From JBBDSV01 sp040904785 (lineage in GTDB: Bacteria > Actinomycetota > Nitriliruptoria > Nitriliruptorales > Nitriliruptoraceae): DNA of 51,737 bases. The position numbers and the translations under genes are program-made. The notes beneath the pieces are model-generated. The model had not been told where the DNA came from and did not search any database. It was given only the letters and a program-made list of their open reading frames with translations. Shown piece after piece: positions 26,606 through 34,032 of the stretch. The stretch spans positions 1 through 51,737 of the forward strand of contig JBBDSV010000016.1 of the NCBI GenBank assembly GCA_040904785.1, written 5' to 3'. Within the stretch, counting starts at the first letter, position 1; each line of letters starts with the position of its first letter.

Positions 26606-27563
26606 GGACGGAAGCCTTGAGTTTGTCGATCTCGTGCGAGGTCAATTGGATGAATGCGTCCTCGAGCGAGACGTTGGGGTCGTTCAGCCGAACGATGACC
26701 GCCCCGGTCGCGGTGATGGCCTGCGACACCCGTTGCCGTGTCTGCCGCTCACCGTCGGTCGTCAGGTGGAGGACGGAACCCGACGCGTGCACGTCGACGA
26801 CGCCGTCGACCGCCGCGAGGACGTCAACGAGTTCGGACGCGTCGGTGTCAACCTCGACATCGAGCGGGCCGTTGACGGTGAGCTGGCCGACGATGTCCTG
26901 CGGCGAAGCTTCGGTGATCAGCCGCCCCTGCGAAATGATGCCGACGCGATCCGCGGTCTTCTCGACCTCGGCGAGCACGTGCGACGACAAGAGCACACTA
27001 CGTCCCCGGTCGCGCTGCTCGACGATGAGATCGCGGACCTCGCGCAGCCCGTGCGGGTCGAGTCCGGAGACCGGTTCGTCGAGGATGAGCGCGGGCGGGT
27101 CGTGGAGCAGTGCTCGGGCCATCCCCAGCTTCTGCTGCATGCCCCGCGACAGTTCGACGGTGGGCGAGCGCCGCCGATCGAGCAGTCGGACCTCGTCGAG
27201 CAATTCGTCGATGCGACGCTGGCTGTCGTCGAGGCGGTAGAGACGCGCGAAGAACTGCAGGTACTCGCCAACCGTCATGTCCGGGTAGAGGAACTGCGTC
27301 TCGGACACCGCACCGATGAACTGCCGTGCCTGCAGACGACCGGGCCCGGCCTCGTGGCCATTGATCCGCGCCACGCCCGCGTCCGGCTCGAGGATCCCGA
27401 GCAGCATGAGGATCGTCGTGGTCTTGCCGGCACCGTTGGGGCCCAGGAAGCCGTAGATCTCTCCGGTACGCACGGCCAGTGAGAGATCGTCGACCGCCGT
27501 GCGTTCTCCGTAGTGCTTGACGAGTCCTACCGCCTCGATGATGGGGCGCTCACCGTCAGTCAA
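26598..27563 (-). CDS. ABC-2 exporter ATP-binding protein
   Basis: 321-residue ATPase of the NatA/DrrA/CcmA branch. Walker A GPNGAGKTT at 41-49, signature LSRGM at 138-142 (instead of LSGGQ, a common variant in this branch), Walker B ALILDEPVSGLD at 158-169, H-loop SSHVLAE with H195, and a C-terminal ~100-residue domain ending in the NDPNVSLEDAFIQLT block. The start is TTG (complement 27561-27563), overlapping the stop of the MalF-like permease by 8 nt; no ATG or GTG lies in the first part of the frame. This ties exporter translation to the sugar importer operon, an unusual junction. Confidence 0.88.
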   Translation of the reverse strand: MTDGERPIIEAVGLVKHYGERTAVDDLSLAVRTGEIYGFLGPNGAGKTTTILMLLGILEPDAGVARINGHEAGPGRLQARQFIGAVSETQFLYPDMTVGEYLQFFARLYRLDDSQRRIDELLDEVRLLDRRRSPTVELSRGMQQKLGMARALLHDPPALILDEPVSGLDPHGLREVRDLIVEQRDRGRSVLLSSHVLAEVEKTADRVGIISQGRLITEASPQDIVGQLTVNGPLDVEVDTDASELVDVLAAVDGVVDVHASGSVLHLTTDGERQTRQRVSQAITATGAVIVRLNDPNVSLEDAFIQLTSHEIDKLKASVRG

Positions 27564-28548
27564 GCGTCTGCTCCGAACGCTGGTAGAACCAGAAGTAGAA
27601 CTGGGTCAACGCCGCGACGATGATCAACATCAGCATGGCTGCCGAGGCGGCCCGACCGATATCCAGAATGTTGAAGGCCAGGTCGCGAATGTACACGGCG
27701 ATCGTCGTCGTCACCCGCAGTGGACCACCGCCGAACGGCAGGTAGACCATGTCAAATTCGCGGAACGCCCAGATGCTTCGCAGCACGAGCAGCACCATGA
27801 CGACCGGCATGATCCACGGCAGGGTGATGTACCGGAACCGCTGCCAGGAGGTCGCCCCGTCGATCGACGCGGCCTCATAGAGTTCGACGGGAATCGTCTG
27901 GAGCCGTGCCAGCACGAAGAGCGCCCAGTAGGGCAGGTACTTCCACAATGACATCACGATGACCGAGATCATCGCCCACTCGGGGTCAAACCACCCCAAC
28001 TTTCCGAGGCCCAGCACGTCGTTCGTGATGTAATTGAACACGCCGACCGTGTCGCTGAAGATCCAACGCCAGGTGAGCACGGCAATGATGGCCGGAACGA
28101 GGTAGGGGAAGAGCACCGCACCACGAATCTGCGTGCGGCCTCGAATCTTTGCGTGCAACCCGAGTGCGACGGCGATTCCGACAACCGCCTGGGAGAGCAT
28201 CGCGCCGATCACCCAGTACACGGTGCGCCCCATGGACGCCCAGAAGTTGTAGTTGACGATCAGTTCGGCGTAGTTGGTCAGTCCGACCCAGCGCTCGGCA
28301 CGGGTCACCGTGTTGATGCTGAAGAAGCTCTGCCGCACCGCGACAAGCATGGGATAAACGAGCACGACAGCGGTCAGGAGCACCGCCGGCGCGAGCATCA
28401 TCCAGCCGAGACGCGCGTCCGCCTTGGTCTGTGTTCCACTGCCCTTGAGCCCGGTCCTTGCGACCTTCTTCTTCGGCTCCGGCTTCTCGTCCGTTGCCGC
28501 CTCAGCGGCGGCTGGTGGTGGTGTCGCGCTCATGGTCGATTCGCCCAT
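27556..28548 (-). CDS. Sugar ABC importer permease, MalF/UgpA type
   Basis: 330-residue CUT1 permease. A ~45-residue Lys/Ala/Pro-rich cytoplasmic N-tail is followed by six membrane segments; the EAA loop that docks the ATPase is EAASIDGATSWQRFRYITLP near residue 225. FSDTVGVFNYI and the WKYLPYWALFVLARLQ segment are typical of the family. Start either ATG 28548 or ATG 28533; neither has a strong ribosome site. Unusually, it follows the binding protein gene while the second permease gene precedes it. A long stem-loop lies in the 126-nt gap before it, which should lower its expression relative to the binding protein. The ATPase is not in this cluster. Confidence 0.92.
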   Translation of the reverse strand: MGESTMSATPPPAAAEAATDEKPEPKKKVARTGLKGSGTQTKADARLGWMMLAPAVLLTAVVLVYPMLVAVRQSFFSINTVTRAERWVGLTNYAELIVNYNFWASMGRTVYWVIGAMLSQAVVGIAVALGLHAKIRGRTQIRGAVLFPYLVPAIIAVLTWRWIFSDTVGVFNYITNDVLGLGKLGWFDPEWAMISVIVMSLWKYLPYWALFVLARLQTIPVELYEAASIDGATSWQRFRYITLPWIMPVVMVLLVLRSIWAFREFDMVYLPFGGGPLRVTTTIAVYIRDLAFNILDIGRAASAAMLMLIIVAALTQFYFWFYQRSEQTLD

Positions 28549-28621
28549 CCATGCCGGGTGGTGTCACTGCCGGTGTCGTGCTGCACGTCGTCGCGCATCG
28601 CGCCGTCCGTGACAGGTTGCC

Positions 28622-28660
28622 CGGTGTGGGGCCGGGACGCATTCGCCCGACCCCACACCG
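28622..28660 (-). terminator. Strong intercistronic hairpin after the binding-protein gene
   Basis: Arms cggtgtgggg (28622-28631) and ccccacaccg (28651-28660) pair perfectly over 10 bp; inside them, after one G-U wobble on the minus-strand RNA, cggg/cccg adds 4 bp around a 9-nt loop, so the RNA stem has 15 pairs. It starts 15 nt after the stop of the binding-protein gene and has no U-run. Position and form match attenuator or 3'-end-protecting hairpins that raise binding protein over permease. Confidence 0.7.
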
Positions 28661-28674
28661 AACTTCAGCGGGAG

Positions 28675-30207
28675 CTAGCCGATCTCGATGCCGTACTGCT
28701 CCATCCAGTCCTCGTCGACCGGCTCGAACCAGGAGTTCGCCGGGTCGTCGAGCCAGGCGTCACGCTCGGTCTCGTGAGCCTCGACCGCGTCGGCGTAGGC
28801 CTCGTCCACCGAGACATCATCCAACGCGATGCGCTGGAACATCTCGGTCACGACCGGCGGGCTACCCATGACACGGCTCGACCATGGCATCGGCACGAGC
28901 GACTTCTCGTAGGTGCAGTCCTCCTCGACCGACCCCATGTTCTGGGCTTCGGCGTTGAAGTACGTGGTCGCCTCGAGGATCGTCTCGACCCAGTGGCCGT
29001 AGTCATTGATGTACGGGTGGTCGACCTGGAGCATCTGCTCCTGGACGTCCTTGATCGCCGGAGCGATATGGCCAGGAACACCCATCGCGAAGTCCAGCAG
29101 CGGCTGGCCCGTGAACAGGTATTCCAGGAACGTCCGCGCCGCCTCCGGGTAACGAACCGTCGACCCGATGGCGTAGCTGGTCACCGCGCCGTAGACGATG
29201 CGTGGACCTTCACCACCGCGCGCAACGCGCGCTTCGATGTTCTCGGTCACCGCAGCGATGTCCGGTGCGTCCGTCGCGACCCCGAAGCCCAAGCGGCCTG
29301 GGAACAGCGACATGGCGACACGACCGGCCGAGTAGGCGTTCACCGGGTCCAGCGAGCCCCAGGAGTGCGAACCGTCCGGGGTGTACTGGTTCAACTCGGC
29401 GTAGTCCTCAACCGCCTGGCGGGTGCCCTCGCGGTCGAACGCCATCTCGCCGTCACGCGTGTAGAAGTCCCCACAGTTCTGCCACAGGAACGTGACGAAC
29501 CGCTGGACACCACCGTTGTGCGACGCTTCGAAGGCGTTACCGGAAACACCGTCCTGCCCGTGGAGCCGCTCCGAGGCTTCGAGCAGACGCTCGTAGCTGT
29601 CGGGCGTTCCCAGGCCGGCCTCCTCGAAGAGGTCGCTGCGGTAGTACATCGTTGCAGCACTCAGGTCCGAGGTGAACTGGTACAGGTTGCCGTCCCACGG
29701 CCAGTAGAGCAGCGAACCGGGGATGAAGTTCTCCGGGCCGACGCTCTCGACGATGTCGTTGAGCGGCAGCAGCCATCCGGCAGCGGTGAAGTCCGGGACG
29801 CGACGACGTTCGATCTCGAAGATGCCGAGTTCGTCACCGACGGTCACGGCGTTGATGATGCGCTGGGCGCGGTTGTCGTTCGAGGTCAGCTGGATCTCAA
29901 TCCCGATATCGGGGTGCTCTTCCTCGAACGCCTCAATGAGTCCGGTCAGCTGACCGACGGCCTCCGGCGAGCTCTCCGCCGTGAGGAACGGAACGATCAT
30001 CCGCTCGCCCTCGGCGAGCTCCGGGGTCTCCGGCGCCTCGGGAGCGTCGGGGATCTCATCGGGCGTGTCGCCCGCCGAGTCACCCTCGTCGCTTCCGCCT
30101 GCGCAGCCGGCGACGAGCGCGAGCACGCACGCCGCTGCAATGAACTGTGAGATCCGGACGCGGCGTAATTGCCCGCTTCCGCCCTCACGGGTGCTTCTGG
30201 ATCGCAT
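28675..30207 (-). CDS. Extracellular sugar-binding lipoprotein of ABC importer (SBP family 1)
   Basis: 510-residue solute receptor. Signal peptide with lipobox LVAGC (lipidated Cys35), an acidic Pro-rich linker (residues ~40-65), then the bilobed binding domain (IGIEIQLTSNDN, ERRRVPDFTAAGWLLPL, GNLYQFTSDLSAATMYYRSDLFEEAGL, TFLEYLFTG). It is longer than MalE (about 400), with an extended C-terminal third. The ATG has an excellent ribosome site (ggagg, 5 nt spacing), consistent with high expression. It sits between its two permease genes and is bracketed by two hairpins. The ligand is probably a di- or oligosaccharide, but that is family-level inference. Confidence 0.92.
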   Translation of the reverse strand: MRSRSTREGGSGQLRRVRISQFIAAACVLALVAGCAGGSDEGDSAGDTPDEIPDAPEAPETPELAEGERMIVPFLTAESSPEAVGQLTGLIEAFEEEHPDIGIEIQLTSNDNRAQRIINAVTVGDELGIFEIERRRVPDFTAAGWLLPLNDIVESVGPENFIPGSLLYWPWDGNLYQFTSDLSAATMYYRSDLFEEAGLGTPDSYERLLEASERLHGQDGVSGNAFEASHNGGVQRFVTFLWQNCGDFYTRDGEMAFDREGTRQAVEDYAELNQYTPDGSHSWGSLDPVNAYSAGRVAMSLFPGRLGFGVATDAPDIAAVTENIEARVARGGEGPRIVYGAVTSYAIGSTVRYPEAARTFLEYLFTGQPLLDFAMGVPGHIAPAIKDVQEQMLQVDHPYINDYGHWVETILEATTYFNAEAQNMGSVEEDCTYEKSLVPMPWSSRVMGSPPVVTEMFQRIALDDVSVDEAYADAVEAHETERDAWLDDPANSWFEPVDEDWMEQYGIEIG

Positions 30208-30225
30208 GTTTTCCTCCGTGAAACG

Positions 30226-30238
30226 CAGTTGACAACTG
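30226..30238. promoter_or_regulatory. Palindrome before the binding-protein start
   Basis: cagttg-a-caactg, a 13-bp palindrome centred 25 nt upstream of the ATG and just before the ribosome site. It could be an operator for a sugar repressor; no such regulator is encoded next to it. Confidence 0.35.
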
Positions 30239-30384
30239 GTGTTCGTGATCCTGATTCGCGTGTCTTCCCGATCCTTCGTCGCCGCGCGGCGGGCACCTGG
30301 TCGGTACGCCGACGGACATCTTCGAACCGGAAACGGATGCTCCCGTGTGGCCGCTCCTCCTTCCCTTCACTGCTCCAGCACACT

Positions 30385-30453
30385 CACGTGGATCGCTCGT
30401 TGCGGCGGTGGCGTCACGTGCGATCCAGGTGGGATACGCGGTGACGCCACGTG
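30385..30453. repeat. Three CACGTG palindromes at ~30-bp spacing
   Basis: CACGTG occurs at 30385-30390, 30415-30420 and 30448-30453, spaced 30 and 33 bp (about three helical turns), each in a similar context (tCACGTGgatc, tCACGTGcgatc, cCACGTGgtc). Such spacing can mark an operator array, but two of the copies flank the arms of the hairpin listed at 30408-30450, so they may be part of that structure. Confidence 0.4.
30408..30450 (-). terminator. Intercistronic hairpin after the MalG-like gene
   Basis: Perfect 10-bp inverted repeat gtggcgtcac (30408-30417) / gtgacgccac (30441-30450), with further partial pairing inside (gcgatcc against ggatacgc). It begins 4 nt after the MalG-like stop codon, with no U-run following. 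Likely an attenuator or mRNA 3'-stabiliser between permease and binding protein. The remaining ~200 nt up to the binding-protein gene hold no ORF I can support. Confidence 0.6.
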
Positions 30454-30454
30454 G

Positions 30455-31285
30455 TCATCCCTTGATCGCGCCGGCAGCGAAGCCTTCCACGAGTCGCTTC
30501 TGCAACAGGGTCGCCACCACGATCAACGGCGCGGTGACCGCGACGGCGGCCGCCATCAGCCAGCCCCAGTTGAACAGCCCGCGTCCCATGAAGCTCTCGA
30601 GGCGGGGGCTGATCGTGAGCATGTCCGGCTGGGTGAGCAGCGTTGCCGCGAACAGGTATTCACTCCAGCCGATGTTCATGGCGATGATGCCGGTCGCAAT
30701 GAGTCCGGGGTACGCCTGCGGCAGCACGATCACGAGGAACGCGCGGAACCGCGTCGCCCCGTCGACCATCGCGGCTTCCTCGAGGTCGATCGGGATGCCC
30801 GCGAAGAAGGACCGCATCGTCCACAGGATCAGCGGCATCACGATCGCGAGGTAGATGAACACCAGCGCAAAAAGATTGTTGGCCAGACCGAGGTTGAAGA
30901 AGATCTGGAAGACCGGCAGCACCAGCAGGATCGGCGGGATCATGTAGCTGTAGATGAAGAACCGCGCGATCCACTCGAAGGACCGGTGGGTGAAACGTGA
31001 CAGCGCGTAGGCGGCAGGTGCGGCGACGACCATCGAAATGACTGTGGTCGCGAAGGCGACCATCGCCGAGTTCCACATCGCCCGCTGGAAGTTCGTCGCC
31101 CGGAAAAATCCTGTGAAGTTCTCGAGGGTCCACTCGGTCGGCAGGATCGTCGGGGGATAGCGCACGAGCTCCGATGGAGACTTGAAGGACGAGAGCACCA
31201 CCCAAAAGAACGGCATGAGGATGAGAAGAGCCATGCCGTACACCAGAACGTGACGAATGACGACCCGAGCCTTGGTGGTAACCAT
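30455..31285 (-). CDS. Sugar ABC importer permease, MalG/UgpE type
   Basis: 276-residue CUT1 permease with six membrane segments. The EAA loop is EEAAMVDGATRFRAFLVIVLPQA (near residue 180), and PFFWVVLSSFKSPSEL after helix 1 is a family mark. ATG at complement 31283-31285 is preferred because a gagg ribosome site precedes it and the N-tail is of normal length; an in-frame start 15 codons upstream is less likely. It is the first gene of the operon; a promoter-like pair lies 100-125 nt upstream. Placement of the G-type permease ahead of the binding protein and F-type permease reverses the usual E-F-G order. Confidence 0.92.
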   Translation of the reverse strand: MVTTKARVVIRHVLVYGMALLILMPFFWVVLSSFKSPSELVRYPPTILPTEWTLENFTGFFRATNFQRAMWNSAMVAFATTVISMVVAAPAAYALSRFTHRSFEWIARFFIYSYMIPPILLVLPVFQIFFNLGLANNLFALVFIYLAIVMPLILWTMRSFFAGIPIDLEEAAMVDGATRFRAFLVIVLPQAYPGLIATGIIAMNIGWSEYLFAATLLTQPDMLTISPRLESFMGRGLFNWGWLMAAAVAVTAPLIVVATLLQKRLVEGFAAGAIKG

Positions 31286-31382
31286 CCAGACCTCTCCCTC
31301 GGCTGCGGCACCCGTCGCGATCGCCCTCATCCGGCTCGCGGCGCGCGCACGTTCGTACGTCGACGGTAGTAGCGGACGATGG

Positions 31383-31412
31383 ACGTTAGTCCGATGCCGC
31401 TCGCGATGTCAA
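31383..31412 (-). promoter_or_regulatory. Sigma70-like promoter of the sugar importer operon
   Basis: On the minus strand: -35 TTGACA (complement of 31407-31412), 18-nt spacer, -10 TAACGT (complement of 31383-31388). The predicted start point near 31376 gives a ~90-nt leader before the MalG-like ATG. This is the best promoter match I found in the window. Confidence 0.6.
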
Positions 31413-31419
31413 CGGCACC

Positions 31420-31482
31420 TCAGAGGAATTGTCTGTATACCGCCGCACACGCGTGTTCGCGACCGATTTTGGGGTCCTCTGA
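31420..31482. promoter_or_regulatory. Nested dyad upstream of the importer promoter
   Basis: Outer arms tcagagga (31420-31427) and tcctctga (31475-31482) are perfect inverted copies; the palindrome acacgcgtgt (31447-31456) lies at their centre to within 1 bp. The block abuts the upstream side of the -35 box, where an activator or looping repressor could bind. Confidence 0.4.
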
Positions 31483-31555
31483 CGTGTTGGTCCGTGCGTT
31501 CGCGCGGCGGTGGAAGCTCAGTCCTCAGATGAATTGGCTGCCGCAGCGCGTTCCT

Positions 31556-31573
31556 GTCGGGAATTTTCCCGAC
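31556..31573. promoter_or_regulatory. 18-bp inverted repeat upstream of the kinase gene
   Basis: gtcgggaa-tt-ttcccgac, perfect 8-bp arms with a 2-nt centre, 112 nt upstream of the kinase ATG. Its form suits a dimeric regulator; autoregulation by the adjacent LuxR-type response regulator is a testable idea. Confidence 0.45.
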
Positions 31574-31628
31574 GCAGGTCGTAACGCGCGGCCGTCGGCG
31601 AGCGATCACTGCAACGACGGCTGCTGCC

Positions 31629-31652
31629 AGCCCGGAGAACAGCCCGGAGAAC
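31629..31652 (+). repeat. 12-bp tandem direct repeat
   Basis: agcccggagaac repeated twice without a gap, followed by gagg, in the kinase leader. It contains two ggag sequences, but too far from the start codons to be the ribosome site used. Confidence 0.8.
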
Positions 31653-31685
31653 GAGGAACCCGTACCTGTGCCACAAGGCGACGCG

Positions 31686-33335
31686 ATGACGACCGCCGTG
31701 CCCCGCGCGGCCGGCGGTGCAATCGCCGCGCGCCGCGCCGATGCGCGCGGTGCATCCGCCGACACGCCGTGGCTGCATCCCGACATCCTCGCAGGCCAGC
31801 CCCGGCGACGAGCGATCACGGCGCCGATGGTGGTCGCGTTCGTCTGTCTCGGCACCGTCAGCGTGTTCGCCATTCTGGCCCCGTCGGCGGGCATGCCGGC
31901 GACGGCGGTTGAGCAGGCGAGTGCCCAAGCCGCGCTCAACGTCGGCGCGGCGACGCTGGCGATCCTGTGCGGCACCGTCTTCGCGATGTTCTCGCGCCTC
32001 GGCGGCAGCACCGAAGCGGCCTGGGCCGCCGCGGCATGGACGACGCTCGGGCTGCTGCCGATCGGCATCGCGACACTGTGGCCGCTGATCGAACGTGCGA
32101 CGACCGTTACCGCTGCGGTTGCGTGGCTGCAGCCCGGCGCACGTGCGGCGGTCCTCGTGCTCCTCGTCATGGCACTGTGGACGTCACGAACGGCGCAGCC
32201 GTGGCGCCGACGGCCAACCCGCGTACTGCTCATCTCTGTGGCGGTCACAACAGCAGCCACCGTGCTGCTCCAACTCGTTCCCGCACTTGGCTTGCCGTTC
32301 ATCAGCGCGACCGATGTGGTGCGTGACACGACACCGGTCGCCGGAGCCCCGGTCGTACTCCCCGCGGTGTGGCTGGCGCTCGCGGTCGCGTTCGGCACCG
32401 CGGCGGTTCGCCGCGGGCGGCCGCTGCTGTCGTGGATTGCGCTGGCATGCATTGCCTTCGCCGGTACCGAATGGGCGCGCAGCGCGGCGGTGCTCGCCGA
32501 ACAACCGGGGAGTGTCGGCGCGCAGGCGATGCAGACCGCAGGGCTGGTCTGCGCCTTGGTCGGGGTGATCCGCAGCTTGTCGTCGACCGTGCGCGAACAG
32601 CGTCTCGACCTGCTGACACGGGCCGAGGCCGCAGAGGCAGCAGCCGATGACACGCGGCGCGTCCAACGTGAACAGGTCCATGAAGCACGCAACGCCCTGG
32701 GCGGCATAGTCAACACGCTGCGCGTGCTCGAAGAGACGCCCGTCGACGACGCAACACGCACGCGCATGCTCGCCGCGACCTTTCGCGAGCTCGTCCGGCT
32801 CCAACACCTCTTCGCGCCGTCCGACAGCGCCGGAGCGAACGCCACGTTCTTCGTCACCGACACCGTCGCGCCGCTCGTCACCGCCGCGCGCGCCGGCAGC
32901 GCTGACATCAGCGTCGAGATCGATGCGCACCTGACGGCTTGGGGCTCGTGGGCCGCAACAGCGCAGGCGGTCCAGAATCTGCTCGAGAACGCCAGGCGAC
33001 ACGCGCCGCACGCACGCATCGAGGTACGCGCATCTGCAGACGACGGTCACACGCGCATCCTCGTTGCTGACCACGGTCCCGGGATCACCGCCGAGGAACG
33101 CGAATCGATCTTCACCAGCGGCGTTCGCGGGCACGCAAGCCACGACCTGCCGGGAAGTGGCTTGGGACTGGCAATCTCGAAGGACCTGATCGAACGCCAG
33201 GGCGGCCAGCTGTGGGTCGAGGACACCCCGGGAGGTGGTGCGACATTCGTTCTGAAGTTGCCGACGCGCGCGCCGCATGGCCTGGCGGCTCCATCAGCAG
33301 CGACGGCAATGGAACGCCACGATGTCGCATCATGA
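31686..33335 (+). CDS. Membrane sensor histidine kinase
   Basis: 549 residues. The first ~300 contain about eight predicted membrane helices with short loops and no recognisable sensor domain, so signals are probably sensed within the membrane. A short coiled coil (TVREQRLDLLTRAEAAEAAAD) leads to a DHp helix with phospho-acceptor His332 in QVHEARNALGGI. The HATPase domain has the N box NLLENARRHAP, G1 ADHGPGI, F/G2 GSGLGLAIS. ATG 31686 has aagg 7 nt upstream; an in-frame GTG at 31668 is an alternative. It overlaps the response regulator gene by 14 nt, so the two form a pair. HisKA-like kinases usually pair with OmpR-type rather than LuxR-type partners. Confidence 0.85.
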   Translation: MTTAVPRAAGGAIAARRADARGASADTPWLHPDILAGQPRRRAITAPMVVAFVCLGTVSVFAILAPSAGMPATAVEQASAQAALNVGAATLAILCGTVFAMFSRLGGSTEAAWAAAAWTTLGLLPIGIATLWPLIERATTVTAAVAWLQPGARAAVLVLLVMALWTSRTAQPWRRRPTRVLLISVAVTTAATVLLQLVPALGLPFISATDVVRDTTPVAGAPVVLPAVWLALAVAFGTAAVRRGRPLLSWIALACIAFAGTEWARSAAVLAEQPGSVGAQAMQTAGLVCALVGVIRSLSSTVREQRLDLLTRAEAAEAAADDTRRVQREQVHEARNALGGIVNTLRVLEETPVDDATRTRMLAATFRELVRLQHLFAPSDSAGANATFFVTDTVAPLVTAARAGSADISVEIDAHLTAWGSWAATAQAVQNLLENARRHAPHARIEVRASADDGHTRILVADHGPGITAEERESIFTSGVRGHASHDLPGSGLGLAISKDLIERQGGQLWVEDTPGGGATFVLKLPTRAPHGLAAPSAATAMERHDVAS

Positions 33336-34032
33336 CCCTGCGACACCGTCGATGACCAGCACCGCCGGGCGCTCCGCGACGCGCACCGTGCTCGTCGTCG
33401 ACGACCACGAACTGTTCGCCGAATCACTCACCGTGGCCCTCGAGGCCAACGGCTTCACTGCGCACCGGCCGCTCGGGGTCACCCCGACAGCCATCGGCGA
33501 CACGGTCCGTCGCGTCCGGCCGGACATCGTCCTGCTGGATTACGACCTCGCGAACGACGGGCCGACCGGCGCCGAGCTCACGCCCGAACTCGTTGAACTC
33601 GGCTGCGTCGTCGTCGTGGTCACCGGCATCGACCACGCGCCGCGCATGGCAGAATGCCTCGAGGCCGGCGCCCTGTCCGTCGTCAACAAGTCGCAACCCT
33701 TGGAGGCCCTCGTGCACGCCGTCGAGCAGGCAGCAAACAATCGGTCCGTGATCTCACAGGCCCGCCGGCAGGAGCTGCTCGCGGCACTGCGCCACGAACG
33801 GTCTGAACTCACCCATTGGTCAGAGGTGTTCGACCGGCTCACGCAGGCCGAGGCCGAGGTACTCGGCCGTCTCATGCAGGGCGTCTCGGCTGAAGCGATC
33901 GCCGAAGAGCGCGTCGTGTCCGTGCGAACGGTGCGAACACAGATCGAATCGATCCTCGCCAAGCTCGAAGTGCACTCGCAGCTCGGCGCGGTCGCACTGG
34001 CCAATCGCGCACACTGGACACCACCGAGCTAG
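33322..34032 (+). CDS. LuxR/NarL-family response regulator
   Basis: 236 residues. Receiver domain: acidic pair D27/D28 (VVDDHE), phospho-acceptor D73 (LLDYD), T101 and K123 (VNKSQP) are all present. A helical linker (residues ~130-165) precedes the C-terminal LuxR-type HTH (~169-230; LTQAEAEVLGRLMQGVSAEA... VRTVRTQIESILAKL). Partner of the overlapping kinase gene. It faces the end of tadC, with both stops read from one CTAG. Likely targets, by position, are the Tad pilus operon, the sugar importer, or its own promoter; sequence does not say which. Confidence 0.9.
   Translation: MSHHDPATPSMTSTAGRSATRTVLVVDDHELFAESLTVALEANGFTAHRPLGVTPTAIGDTVRRVRPDIVLLDYDLANDGPTGAELTPELVELGCVVVVVTGIDHAPRMAECLEAGALSVVNKSQPLEALVHAVEQAANNRSVISQARRQELLAALRHERSELTHWSEVFDRLTQAEAEVLGRLMQGVSAEAIAEERVVSVRTVRTQIESILAKLEVHSQLGAVALANRAHWTPPS

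Larger units (their letters stand above)
31286..31685. other. 400-nt divergent control region between sugar importer and two-component system
   Basis: No gene is supported here. It holds one good minus-strand promoter (31383-31412), a pair of 8-bp inverted arms centred on a 10-bp palindrome (31420-31482), an 18-bp inverted repeat (31556-31573) and a 12-bp tandem duplication (31629-31652) shortly before the kinase gene. Its A/T content is higher than that of the flanking genes around 31420-31475. Confidence 0.7.

Noticed and set aside
24397..27563. Gliding-motility GldAFG system
   Set aside because: Only the topology and gene order resemble it; no GldG sequence features are visible and the lineage is not a gliding Bacteroidetes.
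28153..30150. A 665-codon open frame on the plus strand, antisense to the binding-protein and permease genes
   Set aside because: No domain, biased composition and no ribosome site; the minus-strand genes have clear family motifs.
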